Source: Amoebophrya sp. A120 (Eukaryota > Sar > Dinophyceae > Syndiniales > Amoebophryaceae). Taken from it: a stretch of DNA of 64,000 nt. The position numbers and the translations under genes were made by a program. The DNA is taken from positions 10,321,432-10,385,431 of the forward strand of contig CAJINV010000001.1 in the NCBI GenBank assembly GCA_905178155.1, in the 5' to 3' direction. Numbering within the stretch: the first letter of the stretch is position 1; every line of letters starts with the position of its first letter. Shown here piece by piece: positions 9,041-20,079 of this stretch. The notes under the pieces are model-generated. The model was not told where the DNA came from. It saw nothing but the letters and a program-made list of their open reading frames with translations, and searched no databases.

Positions 9041-12000
9041 ATGTCCTCAACCGCCGAGGGAGACGGAGGGCACCATTATGGCGAGCGGATCAGCGAGCCC
9101 GGTTCCGTTCCTGCTGATGGTGACGTGGAGCCGCCGACGCCACGGCGGCGCAAAACGAGAACGCATTCAGCTGAGATGCGTCGCGCCCAGGCGACCTCGG
9201 TGACCGGTGGAGTGTGCTCGCTGCTACTGAACAATCTCCTTTGCGGTATGGACGACGAAGAGGAAGAGGAAAAGCAGCAGCAAAAGCCGGTGGACGATGA
9301 CCGTGAAGTAGAAGTCGATGTCGATCACCAGCTCGACGGCCGGAGCCGCACCAGCGAGACTACGACGACGCTATGTCAGCAGGAAAACGCCCCCGAGGTT
9401 GACGAAGATGTCCACCCTGCGTCCGAGGTGGGGGTGGTGCACAACGAGAACGGCACAGACGAAGCTGCTGTCGCAAGTTTTGTCTTGACCCTGATGTACC
9501 AGTCAATTTTCTCTACGTCATCGTCAATCGGCGACTACAACTCTGACGAGGCAGCGCCTACCGCTGAGGCAGCTTGCAGTACGTCTATGCCAGGCGCACG
9601 CGAGGACGAAGAGGTCGAAAGTGAAGAGGACGAGCTGCTACAAGATCTCCCCATGGTGCAGCACCAAAGCAGTGGGGCAAAAGGTTCCGGCTTCGTCCGG
9701 AGCTCCACGGGTCTTCATGGTGCTGCGGTGCGGGAGATCTACGTCGACGAAGAACCTAGCGTGGTGACGCGCGTTCTTGAGGAAGAAGCACCTGACTCCG
9801 CAGTCGTGGATGAAGATCAAGAGCAAGAACTGGCGGAAACCGAAACCAGTTCCAGCAAGGAAAACGAACACCCACGGATAGACGCGGTCGCGAAGCATGC
9901 GTCACTTGATCCGAGCATAGAAGGAAACCGAGATGATGCCCCCCGCGGTACCTCTTCCAGTTCCTCGTCGACGGACGACAGAACATCATCTGGTCCTGCG
10001 CCACAAGATGAACAGCATCGAAAACCAGCATCCGGTGCGGTGAAGCGCGCGATCTCGTTCGCCGAGCCTGAGGAAATTGAGGATGACGAAGTTGGCATGG
10101 AGGAGGTCGTGGACTGCGTGCTGCGAGACGCAATTTTTCACGGAATTTCGGAAGTGGTGACGTCCTCTGCGCAATCTTCAAGAGGGACTGCCTTTGGGAA
10201 CGTTGACAGCGACAGCGACACGAACAAAGGTCAGCTGTACTCCCTCTGTGGAGTTTTCGAGCCTGCGCGAGACCGTGGCGATCAGGAATACTTCGTCGAA
10301 GTTGAAAAGCTTACCGTGCAGAGCGATGCAGAGGATGACACCTGCATAGGAGCGAGCGCAGGTGTCGATTGGTGCTCAGCGGATGTTGTCAATCTGTTGC
10401 TCTTCAACGCATACGATAGTGCCTCAGTGTCATCTGCAGGGCAAAAGCACCTAGTAGACGGTGGCCATCCAGCGGAAAATGATCGCGAATATTCTGATGG
10501 AAATAAAGGGAGCCACGATTTGGTTTCTGCTGCAGATTTCGAAATGTCTCCCGCATTGCCTACTTTGCTGTTCTCCGACGAGGAGGATGGTGCTGTAGCA
10601 GATCTCGACGGTGTGGAGATCGCGATCAAGTCGAATGTTGAGGATGTTGCACGAAAAGAAGAACACGGCACTGAAGGTGATCAAGACGCAACCGGGGGCA
10701 TGGAGCGCGCAAACGCAAGCACTTCGTCGAGCAAGGAAGTCAGTACGGAACAAGATAGAGGATCCACTATGATCGCGGTGCAAGATTCGGATTCCTCGTT
10801 TGCCATCGATACAAACATCTTGCTTGATGAGGAACTGCAGCAGGACCAGGAGATCGAGGGCGTAGCAGCTGGAGCGACCAACAGCAGAAACGCCACGCCG
10901 CAGCACGAAGAACACGCTATTGCACCGGTTGAACATCAACAAGATTTGTACGGAGCAGGTGACAACTCCGAGTTGTTGTACGACCCCGAGGCGTATGATC
11001 CAGATTGGTCTTTCACGCGGTCCTTACCCGAGCTCGGGGAAGAGCGTCCCAAACGGTCGAAGTCAAAGGAGAAGTGCAGCGCCCAAAAGCACTTTGTTCA
11101 CCACGGAGCCACTCCCACTGCAACTGCATCATCTACTACTTCCTCCACGACCCTACAACACGCAGAGCACACGGCTGCAGGCCGGCGAAGTGGAAATGAA
11201 GAGGAAGAAACTTCGAGATTGTCTGGCAGATTATCGGATCATGAAGTTAACGATCGGACGAGCCTACATACATATGACACTATGGTCGCGCAGCACGACC
11301 ACGACCACGACGGCGACCGAGAGAGCAAGAAAGCCGTTTGCTACACCGTCCGTTCGCTCCGCGCGTTCTTGAAGGATCGCTACTTCAGCCGCTGGAAGCA
11401 ACTCTTCAAACGAGCCCGGGAGTGGGATCGGACGGCGCACGATGCAGCACCTGATATGCGGCAATGTTCTCCGGGATCAAGAAGCGGACTAAACTCAGGC
11501 TCTAGTTCCCCAAAGAGTGCGTCTAAGTTGAAATTTCAAACGCCGAGATCCCGGTCGGCATCTGCGTCACCATCGTCTCCGCTTGCAAGTCGAGTGCCCT
11601 GCGCTTCTTCCTTCAGAAGCAGCACGCGGAATAAGACGAATGTAGCGGCTGGGAGTAGAGGTGGATCAGCGATGAATGCGAGTTCTGCCATAGTTGCGAG
11701 CAACGGAAAAGGTCAAGCAAGGAATCAGGAACCTGATAATTTCCAGACCCCGTTCTCCGCGAAACCGCCAAGACCTGCTCCGATTTCCGACGCTTCGACC
11801 TCGCCGCGGAAGTCGTCTGCACGAAAGAGCCACCGCTTACGGCGCAAACAGTCCTGGAACCACACGACGACTGGGGTTACGCATCTTCAAAGCGTTGTCC
11901 CGCCGGCAGGCAGGCCCAGTAGCCACAACAAGGAGAGCATAAGTGTGAACAAGCAGAACTTCAGCGCACTGGCGTCTTTCTCTTCCAACCTCCCCGGCAG

Positions 12001-12592
12001 CTATAACAGCAACCCGATCGACCTGGCTGAGACCACTTTTCTGAAACAAAACGAAGCGAGCTCCGGGCGCGACCAGTTTTTGTACGAGCTGCGCGAGTTC
12101 CAGACGGAGGTGCGCGCAAATTTTCAAAGCCCGCTGGTGCGCAAGCGACCGCTCAAGGGAAAGTTGCCACCCGATTGTTCCCCAGCGTTGATGTTGACGG
12201 GTCCGGTAATACCGAGTCCGGCAGTTGTGAATTCATCTTTCAGTGCAACGAGAGGACGAAAGGTACCATGAGCAGCTTGATGCCCACGCAAGAATGATCC
12301 AACGAAGATGCTTGACTTCCACGATAGTTTTTTTGATCTATACAGTTCCAGATGTAAGTAAAAACTGAACAATGTTAATGTTTCAATACAGGATTCCTTC
12401 CTTGATTCGGAGAGACTTTTGTTGGGCGCTGGTTGCGAGCGCGCAGCTGCGGAGAATGGTGAGGGCGACGGCTTCCAGCGGTGGCGGGTCGGTGTGGCAT
12501 CGCTGATTCTTGAGAAAATTTACCAAGCCCGACTAGAAAAGATTCACAAGTTTTCGGCAAAACAGGACCAGGGGCGCAACTCCAGTAGCTAG
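9041..12592 (+). CDS. Large acidic low-complexity protein, function unknown
   Basis: Exon 1 9041-12262 and exon 2 12392-12592 (GTACCA donor, ATACAG acceptor, phase 0) give 1140 aa. The ATG at 9041 is the first in frame. Most of the protein is Glu/Asp/Ser-rich and probably disordered. Short hydrophobic, potentially amphipathic helices recur inside the acidic sequence: SLLLNNLLCGM, FVLTLMYQSIF, VVDCVLRDAIFHGISEVV and VVNLLLFNAYDS. Near residues 765-800 there is a basic aromatic helix (LRAFLKDRYFSRWKQLFKR) resembling a single centrin-binding Sfi1-type motif. The C-terminal 150 residues (LYELREFQTEVRANFQSP and exon 2) are more ordered. No enzyme signature is present. A cytoskeletal or scaffold role is a guess. 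Confidence 0.75.
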
Positions 12593-13523
12593 AGGCCTAC
12601 TACTACACGAGGTGGAAACAGTAGCCGGCACCGAGGTAAGGAGTGCCCTTCGCAAGTAACTAAACTATGTGTTCAAGATTAAGAGTAAGCATTAGTCAAG
12701 TTTCACAGAATGGAGCCGTATACAAAACGTAATTAATGCTACGACATGAAAATAGTTACATTACATCCAGTCCTCAGTCTCATCAATGACATTTAGTTTC
12801 CGGTTTGTAGTTGTAGAAGAATCATCAAAAGAATTGTTGTCGGAATATCTAAAAGTAATTTTCATCAACAAAAACTAAAACGCATGAGAGTAAATGTTAG
12901 CATGTGCATGACTGACAAGAAGAAGAAAGTCATGAAGACTTCTGAAATTGCTTGAACAACATAGTCTTGATGTAAAATCCCTCCGGTTTTGGTCCTGCTA
13001 GTATAGTCACGCAGCAAGAGCTAGTAGTAGTAAGTTCCGCTGCAATAGAAAATTTCAAAAGTTCAGTTTGACGCCCTTCCGATGTGTGGAAGCCAATGTT
13101 TCAACACCCAGAGCGCGCCGATGTGTTTAGAAGCTTTGTTTGCTCTGCTGGGCACATGTTTCGTCTCAGGAGTCAGGTCAGCTCTACTTACTCATTACGG
13201 AAAACGATGAAAGCTGCAAGGGGAAGGAGAGGAACACGAAGAAGCACGACACGGGCAGAACTCCCTCGTCTCCACCTTCAGTGCTGATTAGTTCGAGCGT
13301 TGAGACGCTCGATCTTAGTGCGACTGAGCGAACCCACGAAGATCATGATATGATGCCAAGATAAAGTTAAAGAAAGCACAGTCACTTCTATAGTACCCAT
13401 CCGAAATGCAAAAAATACAACTTAGGATTGAAATAGCACAGAAGCAGAAGGAACTGTACCTTGAGCGGCAGCATCTGCTTTTCTCCCAACGCGACCGACG
13501 CGAATAAGGCCACACACTACGCA
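12593..13523. other. Intergenic region; possible upstream ORF of the next gene
   Basis: AT-rich to about 13070, then GC-richer. A short frame starts at ATG 13406 (MQKIQLRIEIAQKQKEL...) and stops at a TAA near 13505. It is in a different frame from the following gene, could be an upstream ORF, and has a helix-like composition. A perfect hairpin, TCGAGCGT / ACGCTCGA, occupies 13293-13312 around TGAG. Confidence 0.45.
13293..13312. repeat. Perfect inverted repeat, 8-bp arms, 4-nt loop
   Basis: TCGAGCGT (13293-13300) and ACGCTCGA (13305-13312) pair exactly around TGAG, about 210 nt before the first ATG of the following gene. Confidence 0.6.
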
Positions 13524-16430
13524 ATGCAGACGGTTCAAAGGCGTTGGGTAGATAGCGACGGGCAGGTGCACGGGAAGCAACCGACTGTCGGAGACGCTGC
13601 GCCGAACTTCTTCGCCGCGCAACCTCCACAACCACCCTCCTACAATCGCCGACCGTTCCAACAGCTTCTGCCAGACGAGTCGCCCATCGCCGGCCTCGGC
13701 GTCATCAATGTTTCTCAGACCCCGAGCGATAGCGAGCTGAACCTTTCAGTCTCCTTCGCCGCACCCGCTTCCGCCACCCGAGATTATCGCTATGGCGGTG
13801 CGGTTCCCGCTGGTCCTGTTTCGCACGACCGAAACGTCAATGCAAACCCTGCAGCGGACGACGACGACGAGGACGTTAGCTTCATCTCCTCGATGTGTGG
13901 AGGCGACGGCGGCGTGAAGCACGTCGTGAGCGGTACAACGGCAGGGACCGCGGCCGGGTTTTGTTTAAACCAAAATCCTGGCGAGCGACCAGGTGAGGAG
14001 AGACTGAGCGTCAGCGCTAAAAAGTGCTTCAGCCGACAGAATCATGATGCAAAACATCATCCGGAGATCACGCCCTTCCAACAGACGCGCCGCACCGGGA
14101 ACACGTCCGATCAAGTCCGCTTTGCGAGCTCCAACTGGGCAGAGGATTCGGAGCTGCTCATTCCCTTGGAGAACGAGACATTCATGGTTGTGGACGACGC
14201 TAATGCGAGCCAGATTTCCTACCAGTACAACATGCATGATGAAAAGGAAAACTACATCCAGAGCCCGCGGTCAAACCGGAACATGGAAAGCGTTTTGGTT
14301 CATTCCAGCTTGTTTGAGCCTTCGGAAATCCTTGATCAAAGCGATCTGCGGGTCCGCACCGGGGATGATCTTCGGGGTTGTTCTTCGAGCTGCAGGAAGC
14401 AGCAAAATAAAATGCAGGAGAAATTCTTCGACAGCGAAATGGAAATGCAAGAAAATTGCGACGACGTGCGATTCTCGGTTCCTCCTGCAAGCAGCACTAT
14501 GAACCCGGAAGATCAATATCGTCGTGCCACTTTTACCACTGTCGCTAGTACGAGCCGTCAGATGTCACGCACTTCCTCCGCGGTGTCGCAAGCGGAGCAG
14601 GCACGCTTTGCAATGTTCCAGGAACATCAGGATGTTGAGGTTGACCACAGTGTACTGCAGCAGCAGGAACAATCGTCCATTATCTCGCCCATGTCCGTCG
14701 TGAAGAAAAGCCGTGCGGCGCGCCCGCAAGGAACGCCCCGCAGAGTCGGTGCAGGAGCAGGGCGTAGTGTAGTTGGGGACGACCCGATCAAACAGCAAAG
14801 TCAAACACCACGATTTCGAGTTCCTGAAAAAATTGATCTTCACTTGAACGAGTCCCACCTTGTGCAGATGGAGGTATCTCAGTGCAGCATATCCCCGATG
14901 TCCATTGCCAACGGAGGGAACAAGCGCAAGGAACAGCCAGACACGTCGCCACCCTCCGTCGGGAATTGTGTTGCAGTTAAGAACAGGCCGCCGCGACTGG
15001 AACTAGGTGGAGCCTCCGAGCAGCTGCAGCAGCGCATTGCTCCTCAGCAACAGACGGGAGGGGTGCCGGAAGTTTTCGGCGTGCCCTCCTTGGATCGAAC
15101 GGGTCCAGTTCCAAGTTTCGCGGTCGTCGGTCACGTTGTAGCACACCAGACGAATCGAAGATCGACCATTCACAGTGGTGTCGGCATCCATGATAGAAGC
15201 GAACGTCTGGGAAGTAGAGGAAGAGTACCACTGCAAGTAGAACAGCAAGTTCAATCGAACCCGTTCACTCAGAGGCCGCCGTCGGGATCACCGTTGAACG
15301 CGCTCAGCCGTAGCAAAAGCAGCATTTTCCAACCGCCTCCCAGTTGTACTAACAGGAGTGGCGTTCTTTTGGAGCACGGAATGACTCGAAACAGTTCTCA
15401 GTCCCAGCTCTCTGCCGGCATAAAAACCGCTGCGGATAATTCTTGCCTCCGGGGCTGCGGCCCGAACTGGAGTGCAGGCAGCGTACCAGAGTCCGCATTG
15501 TCCAGAGGCGTTTCAGTTGGGCTGGAGCGTCGGCGTTCGAGTTCGCAGCAACGGCGCTCTAATCCGTACGCTCCTCCTAGTAGGGGTGCTTCGCCAGCAG
15601 GAGCGGTATCCGTAGTTGACCGTAGGGGCTCGGGGATCGGCGCAGTGCCGAGGCCGCCGACGGCACAGCCGTGTCCTCAGACCCGGAGGGTGTCGGATTT
15701 CAATCAAGATCGACGAAGCCCTGCATCTTCACCAAACGCAAACAAGGACCCACATCAAGGTGGAGCACGACAGCAAGACTTTGGAAATCGACAGCGCTTG
15801 TCGTTGCCCTCGGGTCCATCTCCATCCAGTTCTCGGACAACTCCAGGTCCAGTTTCTTCGGGAAGAACGGGTGCACAAGTTGTACCAAAAGCAAAACCGC
15901 CGTCGGCGGGCCCCGCATCTGCAAAGCGGGCGTCGCTCAGCGGCAAGAAAAAGCCTAATCCGTTCCTGGCTGGACCAACCAGGCCGAGTTACAGCCAAGG
16001 AGACGCTGAGCAGCTGCAAAAAAATTCTTCGACCGCACACCTCGCGCCTGCGCAACCGTCGTCCGCGATCCCAACGCCCTTGTTCATCACTGCTGCTTCT
16101 GCGGCAGCTCCTCCTCCTGTCCAGAGCGCTGCGACAATTCAAAGGCCCCATGTCCCCATGTTCACACGCCAGGCACCCACTCGACAGGCGGTAAAAGAAA
16201 TGTTCAATCAGGCTGGTGGCGTTAGTTACAGTGCGAGCAGCACGGAGGATCAGCCGAGCAGCAGTTCCAAAAACAAGGCCACTAAAGATACTAAACAGCC
16301 AGCGACCATCATCTCGCCGCCGCTGCACCTTACAGATCAGCGAGTGGACCTGGATGGCGACTCCAGCCTGCTGAATCTCTCCATGGCTAGCAGTGTTTTC
16401 CATCCGCGAAAGTGGCGCAACCGGAACTAG
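13524..16430 (+). CDS. Large Ser/Pro/Gln-rich protein, function unknown
   Basis: One exon, 968 aa from the first in-frame ATG at 13524 to TAG at 16428-16430. The frame stays open upstream to about 13461, so an upstream exon or non-AUG start cannot be excluded. Composition is Ser, Pro, Gln, Arg and Asn; nearly all of it looks disordered. Recurring short motifs with ISPMS (SIISPMSVV, CSISPMSIA) and many SRS/RRSS sites suggest proline-directed kinase targets. The last 25 residues (DSSLLNLSMASSVFHPRKWRNRN) are hydrophobic then basic and may be a docking motif. No domain recognised. The preceding gene shares the same compositional style, but no clear homology was seen. Confidence 0.72.
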   Translation: MQTVQRRWVDSDGQVHGKQPTVGDAAPNFFAAQPPQPPSYNRRPFQQLLPDESPIAGLGVINVSQTPSDSELNLSVSFAAPASATRDYRYGGAVPAGPVSHDRNVNANPAADDDDEDVSFISSMCGGDGGVKHVVSGTTAGTAAGFCLNQNPGERPGEERLSVSAKKCFSRQNHDAKHHPEITPFQQTRRTGNTSDQVRFASSNWAEDSELLIPLENETFMVVDDANASQISYQYNMHDEKENYIQSPRSNRNMESVLVHSSLFEPSEILDQSDLRVRTGDDLRGCSSSCRKQQNKMQEKFFDSEMEMQENCDDVRFSVPPASSTMNPEDQYRRATFTTVASTSRQMSRTSSAVSQAEQARFAMFQEHQDVEVDHSVLQQQEQSSIISPMSVVKKSRAARPQGTPRRVGAGAGRSVVGDDPIKQQSQTPRFRVPEKIDLHLNESHLVQMEVSQCSISPMSIANGGNKRKEQPDTSPPSVGNCVAVKNRPPRLELGGASEQLQQRIAPQQQTGGVPEVFGVPSLDRTGPVPSFAVVGHVVAHQTNRRSTIHSGVGIHDRSERLGSRGRVPLQVEQQVQSNPFTQRPPSGSPLNALSRSKSSIFQPPPSCTNRSGVLLEHGMTRNSSQSQLSAGIKTAADNSCLRGCGPNWSAGSVPESALSRGVSVGLERRRSSSQQRRSNPYAPPSRGASPAGAVSVVDRRGSGIGAVPRPPTAQPCPQTRRVSDFNQDRRSPASSPNANKDPHQGGARQQDFGNRQRLSLPSGPSPSSSRTTPGPVSSGRTGAQVVPKAKPPSAGPASAKRASLSGKKKPNPFLAGPTRPSYSQGDAEQLQKNSSTAHLAPAQPSSAIPTPLFITAASAAAPPPVQSAATIQRPHVPMFTRQAPTRQAVKEMFNQAGGVSYSASSTEDQPSSSSKNKATKDTKQPATIISPPLHLTDQRVDLDGDSSLLNLSMASSVFHPRKWRNRN

Positions 16431-16701
16431 ATCAGAGAACAAAAACCAAAACGAGCCGTAAAAGTTGAAGTTGCAGCAATTGAAAAACTGACTCGAGAGA
16501 CTGTGTCAGCCGAGTCTTCATTTTCCAGGGTCTTGCCACAGATTCGTTACTTCGGCTCTAAGTACTTTCCTGCTTCAGTGTTTATGCTGTTGGTTTTTGC
16601 CTCACCAGGTCAATTAAGTATTTCTCTGACGCTATGTTCTTTTCGTCACCTTGCCGTTTCATCTCTGTTCCGAGGAGGGGCGCTCCTCGGAACGATACAA
16701 A
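16431..16701. other. Short spacer and leader of the next gene
   Basis: T-rich, no gene. It contains the 27-bp hairpin at 16667-16693, directly before the proposed first ATG at 16702. Confidence 0.5.
16667..16693. repeat. Perfect 11-bp-arm hairpin just before a start codon
   Basis: GTTCCGAGGAG (16667-16677) and CTCCTCGGAAC (16683-16693) are exact reverse complements around the loop GGGCG. The arm ends 8 nt before the proposed ATG at 16702, so in an mRNA it would form a stable 5' UTR stem-loop that could affect scanning. Confidence 0.8.
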
Positions 16702-19538
16702 ATGGAAAGACGGTTGCTCGAACGCGTTGTGATTTGGCGGGAGAACAACAGAGATCGCGAAGAGACCGAGAGCGTTGCAAATGGGAGAGCCTGCAGGTCA
16801 GTCAGCTGCTCGGTAGCTTTCATGTGAGAGATCGTTCTGGAGCATTTACTCTTTGTCTTTGACATCCTCAAGTTCAAGTCGAGTAGAACAAATCTGACGA
16901 GAAAAACGTGTTGACGAAGTGCTTTGCTTTATTGGTTTTGGTGAGAAGTGTAGAGATAGAGCAAAAAGCGAAGATGGTCTACTGCAGAAGTTAGCGATAC
17001 TCCGAGCACTACCGGCGCTGCTCCTCCAGTTGCTGGCTCGAACAAGAACATCATGGAGCGGCTTCTTGCCAACGACGTGGTTCTGGCGCACTGGCGGTTG
17101 CCCCGCCGGGACTGGAATCTTCATGAAGACCAGGACTACACGGAGCGCCTGCAGTCCCTACTTTCCGAGTGTCGGAAACGCAGCTCGGGGAAGACCACGC
17201 ACGAGACGAAAGTGTTACGGACCGACATCATCCCAGCGCTCGAGAAAACGCTAGGTATCGCTTCCAAGGAGCCTGACATGGTGCTCGCGTTGTACCAGAT
17301 CCCCGACGAGCACTGGCACGGCGCGCACTACACTTCGCGGGACGAGAGTGCGGAGGACGAGGAGATCGAGATAGCCGAGCACCACTTGGAGCCCATGTTG
17401 TACTACGTGCACCGGGAGATTTTTTCCGCTTTGAACAGCGTGATCAAGAGCGAAATGCTTCTCTGGGACCAGATGGAGGACATGGCGGTAAAGTACCGCA
17501 AAGCCTGCCGAAAACTCTCCAGCGCCTGGTTCAAATTCGGTCTAACGCAGATAAAGAATTGGGTGGACCACATGAAGTCGCGATCGCCCCGGAAACGGCA
17601 CACAAACAGCCGCGCACTGGAATTTGTGGAAAAACACGACGATGGCGGAGGCGGAGGACGTTCAGCAGTAGCAAGTAGTGCAGGAGCGAGCCGATCAGGA
17701 AGCAAGGAAATCGATCCGCCCGACGCTGTGGTGGACGATATGAGCATACGGCTACCGCCGATAGGAGAACAGGGCCCTGGAGGAGGTGCCGACAACAACA
17801 TCGACGGGACGATAAATGAAACAGGCACTGCCGATAAGACCGTCACTGACACAGAGGGCACGATAAACGAAGAGGGCACGCACCGAGCGGAGCGGATTGC
17901 AACCGACACGGAGTCGCAGGTGCCCAAAACGGAATCCGAAATCTACCCGGACGAGTTCGCAACTGAAGGAGAAGAAGTGCTGGGAGATGCGGCCGCACAA
18001 CCCCCACCTGAAGGCGTTGCAGCCTCCTCATCGTCAACATCAGGCGCAGTAGCAGGTAGTTCATCTTCCGCGCCAAAAGTGTCGCCTGCGATAGACGACA
18101 AGGTCTTCGGCGCCTGGTTCGAAACGCAAGCCAAGGACACGCCGGAAGCGAGCCCGCAGAAAGGATTTCCCGACGTGGTCGGTGGTCGTGCTGGGGAACA
18201 AGATGATCCTGTGCACGAGGCAATTTTGCCGGAGCACGAACTGGAGGAGGAGGAAGGGCAGGACGAGGCCGAAGTAGACGTCGAGGACATGCCGGCGCTG
18301 CGCGATTTGACCTACATGCCCTTTGCGGAGCAGAGCATGCGCTCGCTGAAACCATCCGCGAACAGTGTCATCGAATTGCAGGAATCCCACTTGCGGCACC
18401 TCCACCGTTGCAAAATACGCGGGTCGAATCAACGTACTTACTTCTTACAGGAATCAGACCGCACTGACGCTTGTTTGAACTTAATCGTTATCTCGTCAGG
18501 TGCTTTGTAAGCGATGCAAGAAGTGAAATTTTCCCGTAGCGGCGCAGTGAGATGAAAATCTAAATCTAAATCATCAAACAGGACTCGGCGAGCTCTTCTA
18601 CAAGCAAGTAGTAGTTCACGTCGACCGGCCCAACGAGCCCGTGAAAGTTCGGTCCCGCTTGACGTCCAAGGGCGTCGCGCACGCGCTGCACTACCTCTAC
18701 AACCCGCGGGAGTCTTGGAAGCACATTCCGGCCGACGAGTTCCCCGCGACGCTGCACTTTTTCTTTCAACTCGCGGTTTCCGAACGCGAGATGATTGCGC
18801 AATTGCGACGAGTGTTGACCGAGCGTCCGCAGGTTGGCTGCTTGAACCTCGCCCGACAGTACGGCTACGACCGCACCAGGGCGGAGCAACTACCGAAAGA
18901 CCAAATTGTGATGCGGAGAAACGCGGATTTCCTGAATTTGGAGGAAGTTATCCTCTCCTCCGTCGCGCGAAACTACGACAGTGAGGACGTCAAGCACATC
19001 CGCGGGTACAACGCTCTGTCCGACGAGGACAAAATTGCCATCGCGGAGCGACGGATCGCCGGCTTGGAAGGCTTGATCCGGGAGCCCCACATCCGGTTCC
19101 GGACGCACTTCCGCGATATGCTCCCGCCCGGGTCGATTGAGGACAAACCGCTGCTGCCACTTACCACCTCGCAGCGGAATGCAAGGAGTCGCGGGTACTG
19201 CAACTTGCGTTCTTGCAACGCTAGCCTTTTCTTGCTTCGTCGAGCTCGAGGACTGTGAATTTGAAGATGGTGCTCATTGGCATGGATATTTGGTATTGAG
19301 AAAAAGTAAAATAAGACGGAGAATCGAAATCATCATCCTGACCGTTATCACACCCACCAGGTACAGCCATCACTTTTTCGCTGCGAAAGCTGCGGAAGAA
19401 AAGGAAGCGGAGGCGAAGCGCCGGGCCGCTGAGGCTGAGGAGGAGAGGAAGAAGGAAAAGAATCGCGAACTGTACTTTCGCCCGCGAAGCAAAAGCAGCA
19501 ACTTTGCCTTCCATGACTCAAGAACAGTGGGTTTGTAA
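16702..19538 (+). CDS. Conserved-looking protein of unknown function
   Basis: Proposed exons are 16702-16796, 16995-18433, 18582-19194 and 19361-19538 (774 aa); all junctions keep frame (donors GTCAGT, GTACTT, GTACTG). The first exon is the least certain; without it the start would be the ATG at 17053 (MERLLANDVV). Residues encoded by 17053-17600 form an ordered helical domain with aromatic positions (HWRLPRRDWNLHED, LYQIPDEHWHG, WDQMEDMAVKYRKACRKL). A Ser/Glu/Asp/Gly-rich linker follows (17640-18290). A second ordered domain spans exon 3 (VVVHVDRPNEPVKVRSRL, HALHYLYNPRESWKHIP, LLPPGS). The C-terminus is a Lys/Glu/Arg-rich charged helix. I recognise no family. The second acceptor could pair with the alternative donor TCAG|GTGCTT at 18497, giving a longer exon. 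Confidence 0.6.
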
Positions 19539-20079
19539 TTGTAGATGCGAAGCCCAGCAAGGCCAGGCGAAAACTAAAACCCGCAACTGATACAACAGCA
19601 ACAAGATGACGGCTGCCCGTGAAGGAAGAAAGTGAAATCCGTAATCGTCTTCGATACATGATCGGTACCAGTCTCTGTAACACCCTTCTCTTCAGGAATT
19701 CAATCTCGTATATTAGTGTCGGTTCTTGCATACAATCCGCAACATCCACGATCGTCGCACTTTCCTCGCAACATAGCAAAAATACAAAGTAGACAGCTTT
19801 TGTAGACGGACAAGGAAATAAAAGAGATTTCTGGTATGTCATTTTCCCAACGACAACTCCTGGATATGTGGTACTTAGGTGGTCTGCAGATTATTTGCCA
19901 ACCGACAACATGTACATGAACCATTCAGATCGAATTTCTCTCTATGCACTCTTCTGCAGAAGGAGAAGAATATGCAAAACCATGAGTTCCCCCGCAGGCT
20001 CTGCCATGTCGAGGTAGGTGGATGGAGAAGGTGAAGCCTTCATCCTGCTAGAAGCAGTATCGCGGTGGGCGGCTAAACG
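19539..20079. other. Intergenic region without a supported gene
   Basis: No open frame with support. The 3' UTR of the previous gene and the leader of the nuclease gene must lie here. No obvious repeat. Confidence 0.5.

Noticed and set aside
13406-13507. Short frame MQKIQLRIEIAQKQKEL... as first exon of the next gene
   Set aside because: It is in another frame and the only GT-AG pair joining it would need a 16-nt intron; kept only as a possible upstream ORF.
15729-16442. Minus-strand open frame of 237 codons
   Set aside because: Opposite a Ser/Pro-rich + strand gene; Arg-rich antisense of low-complexity sequence, no domain.
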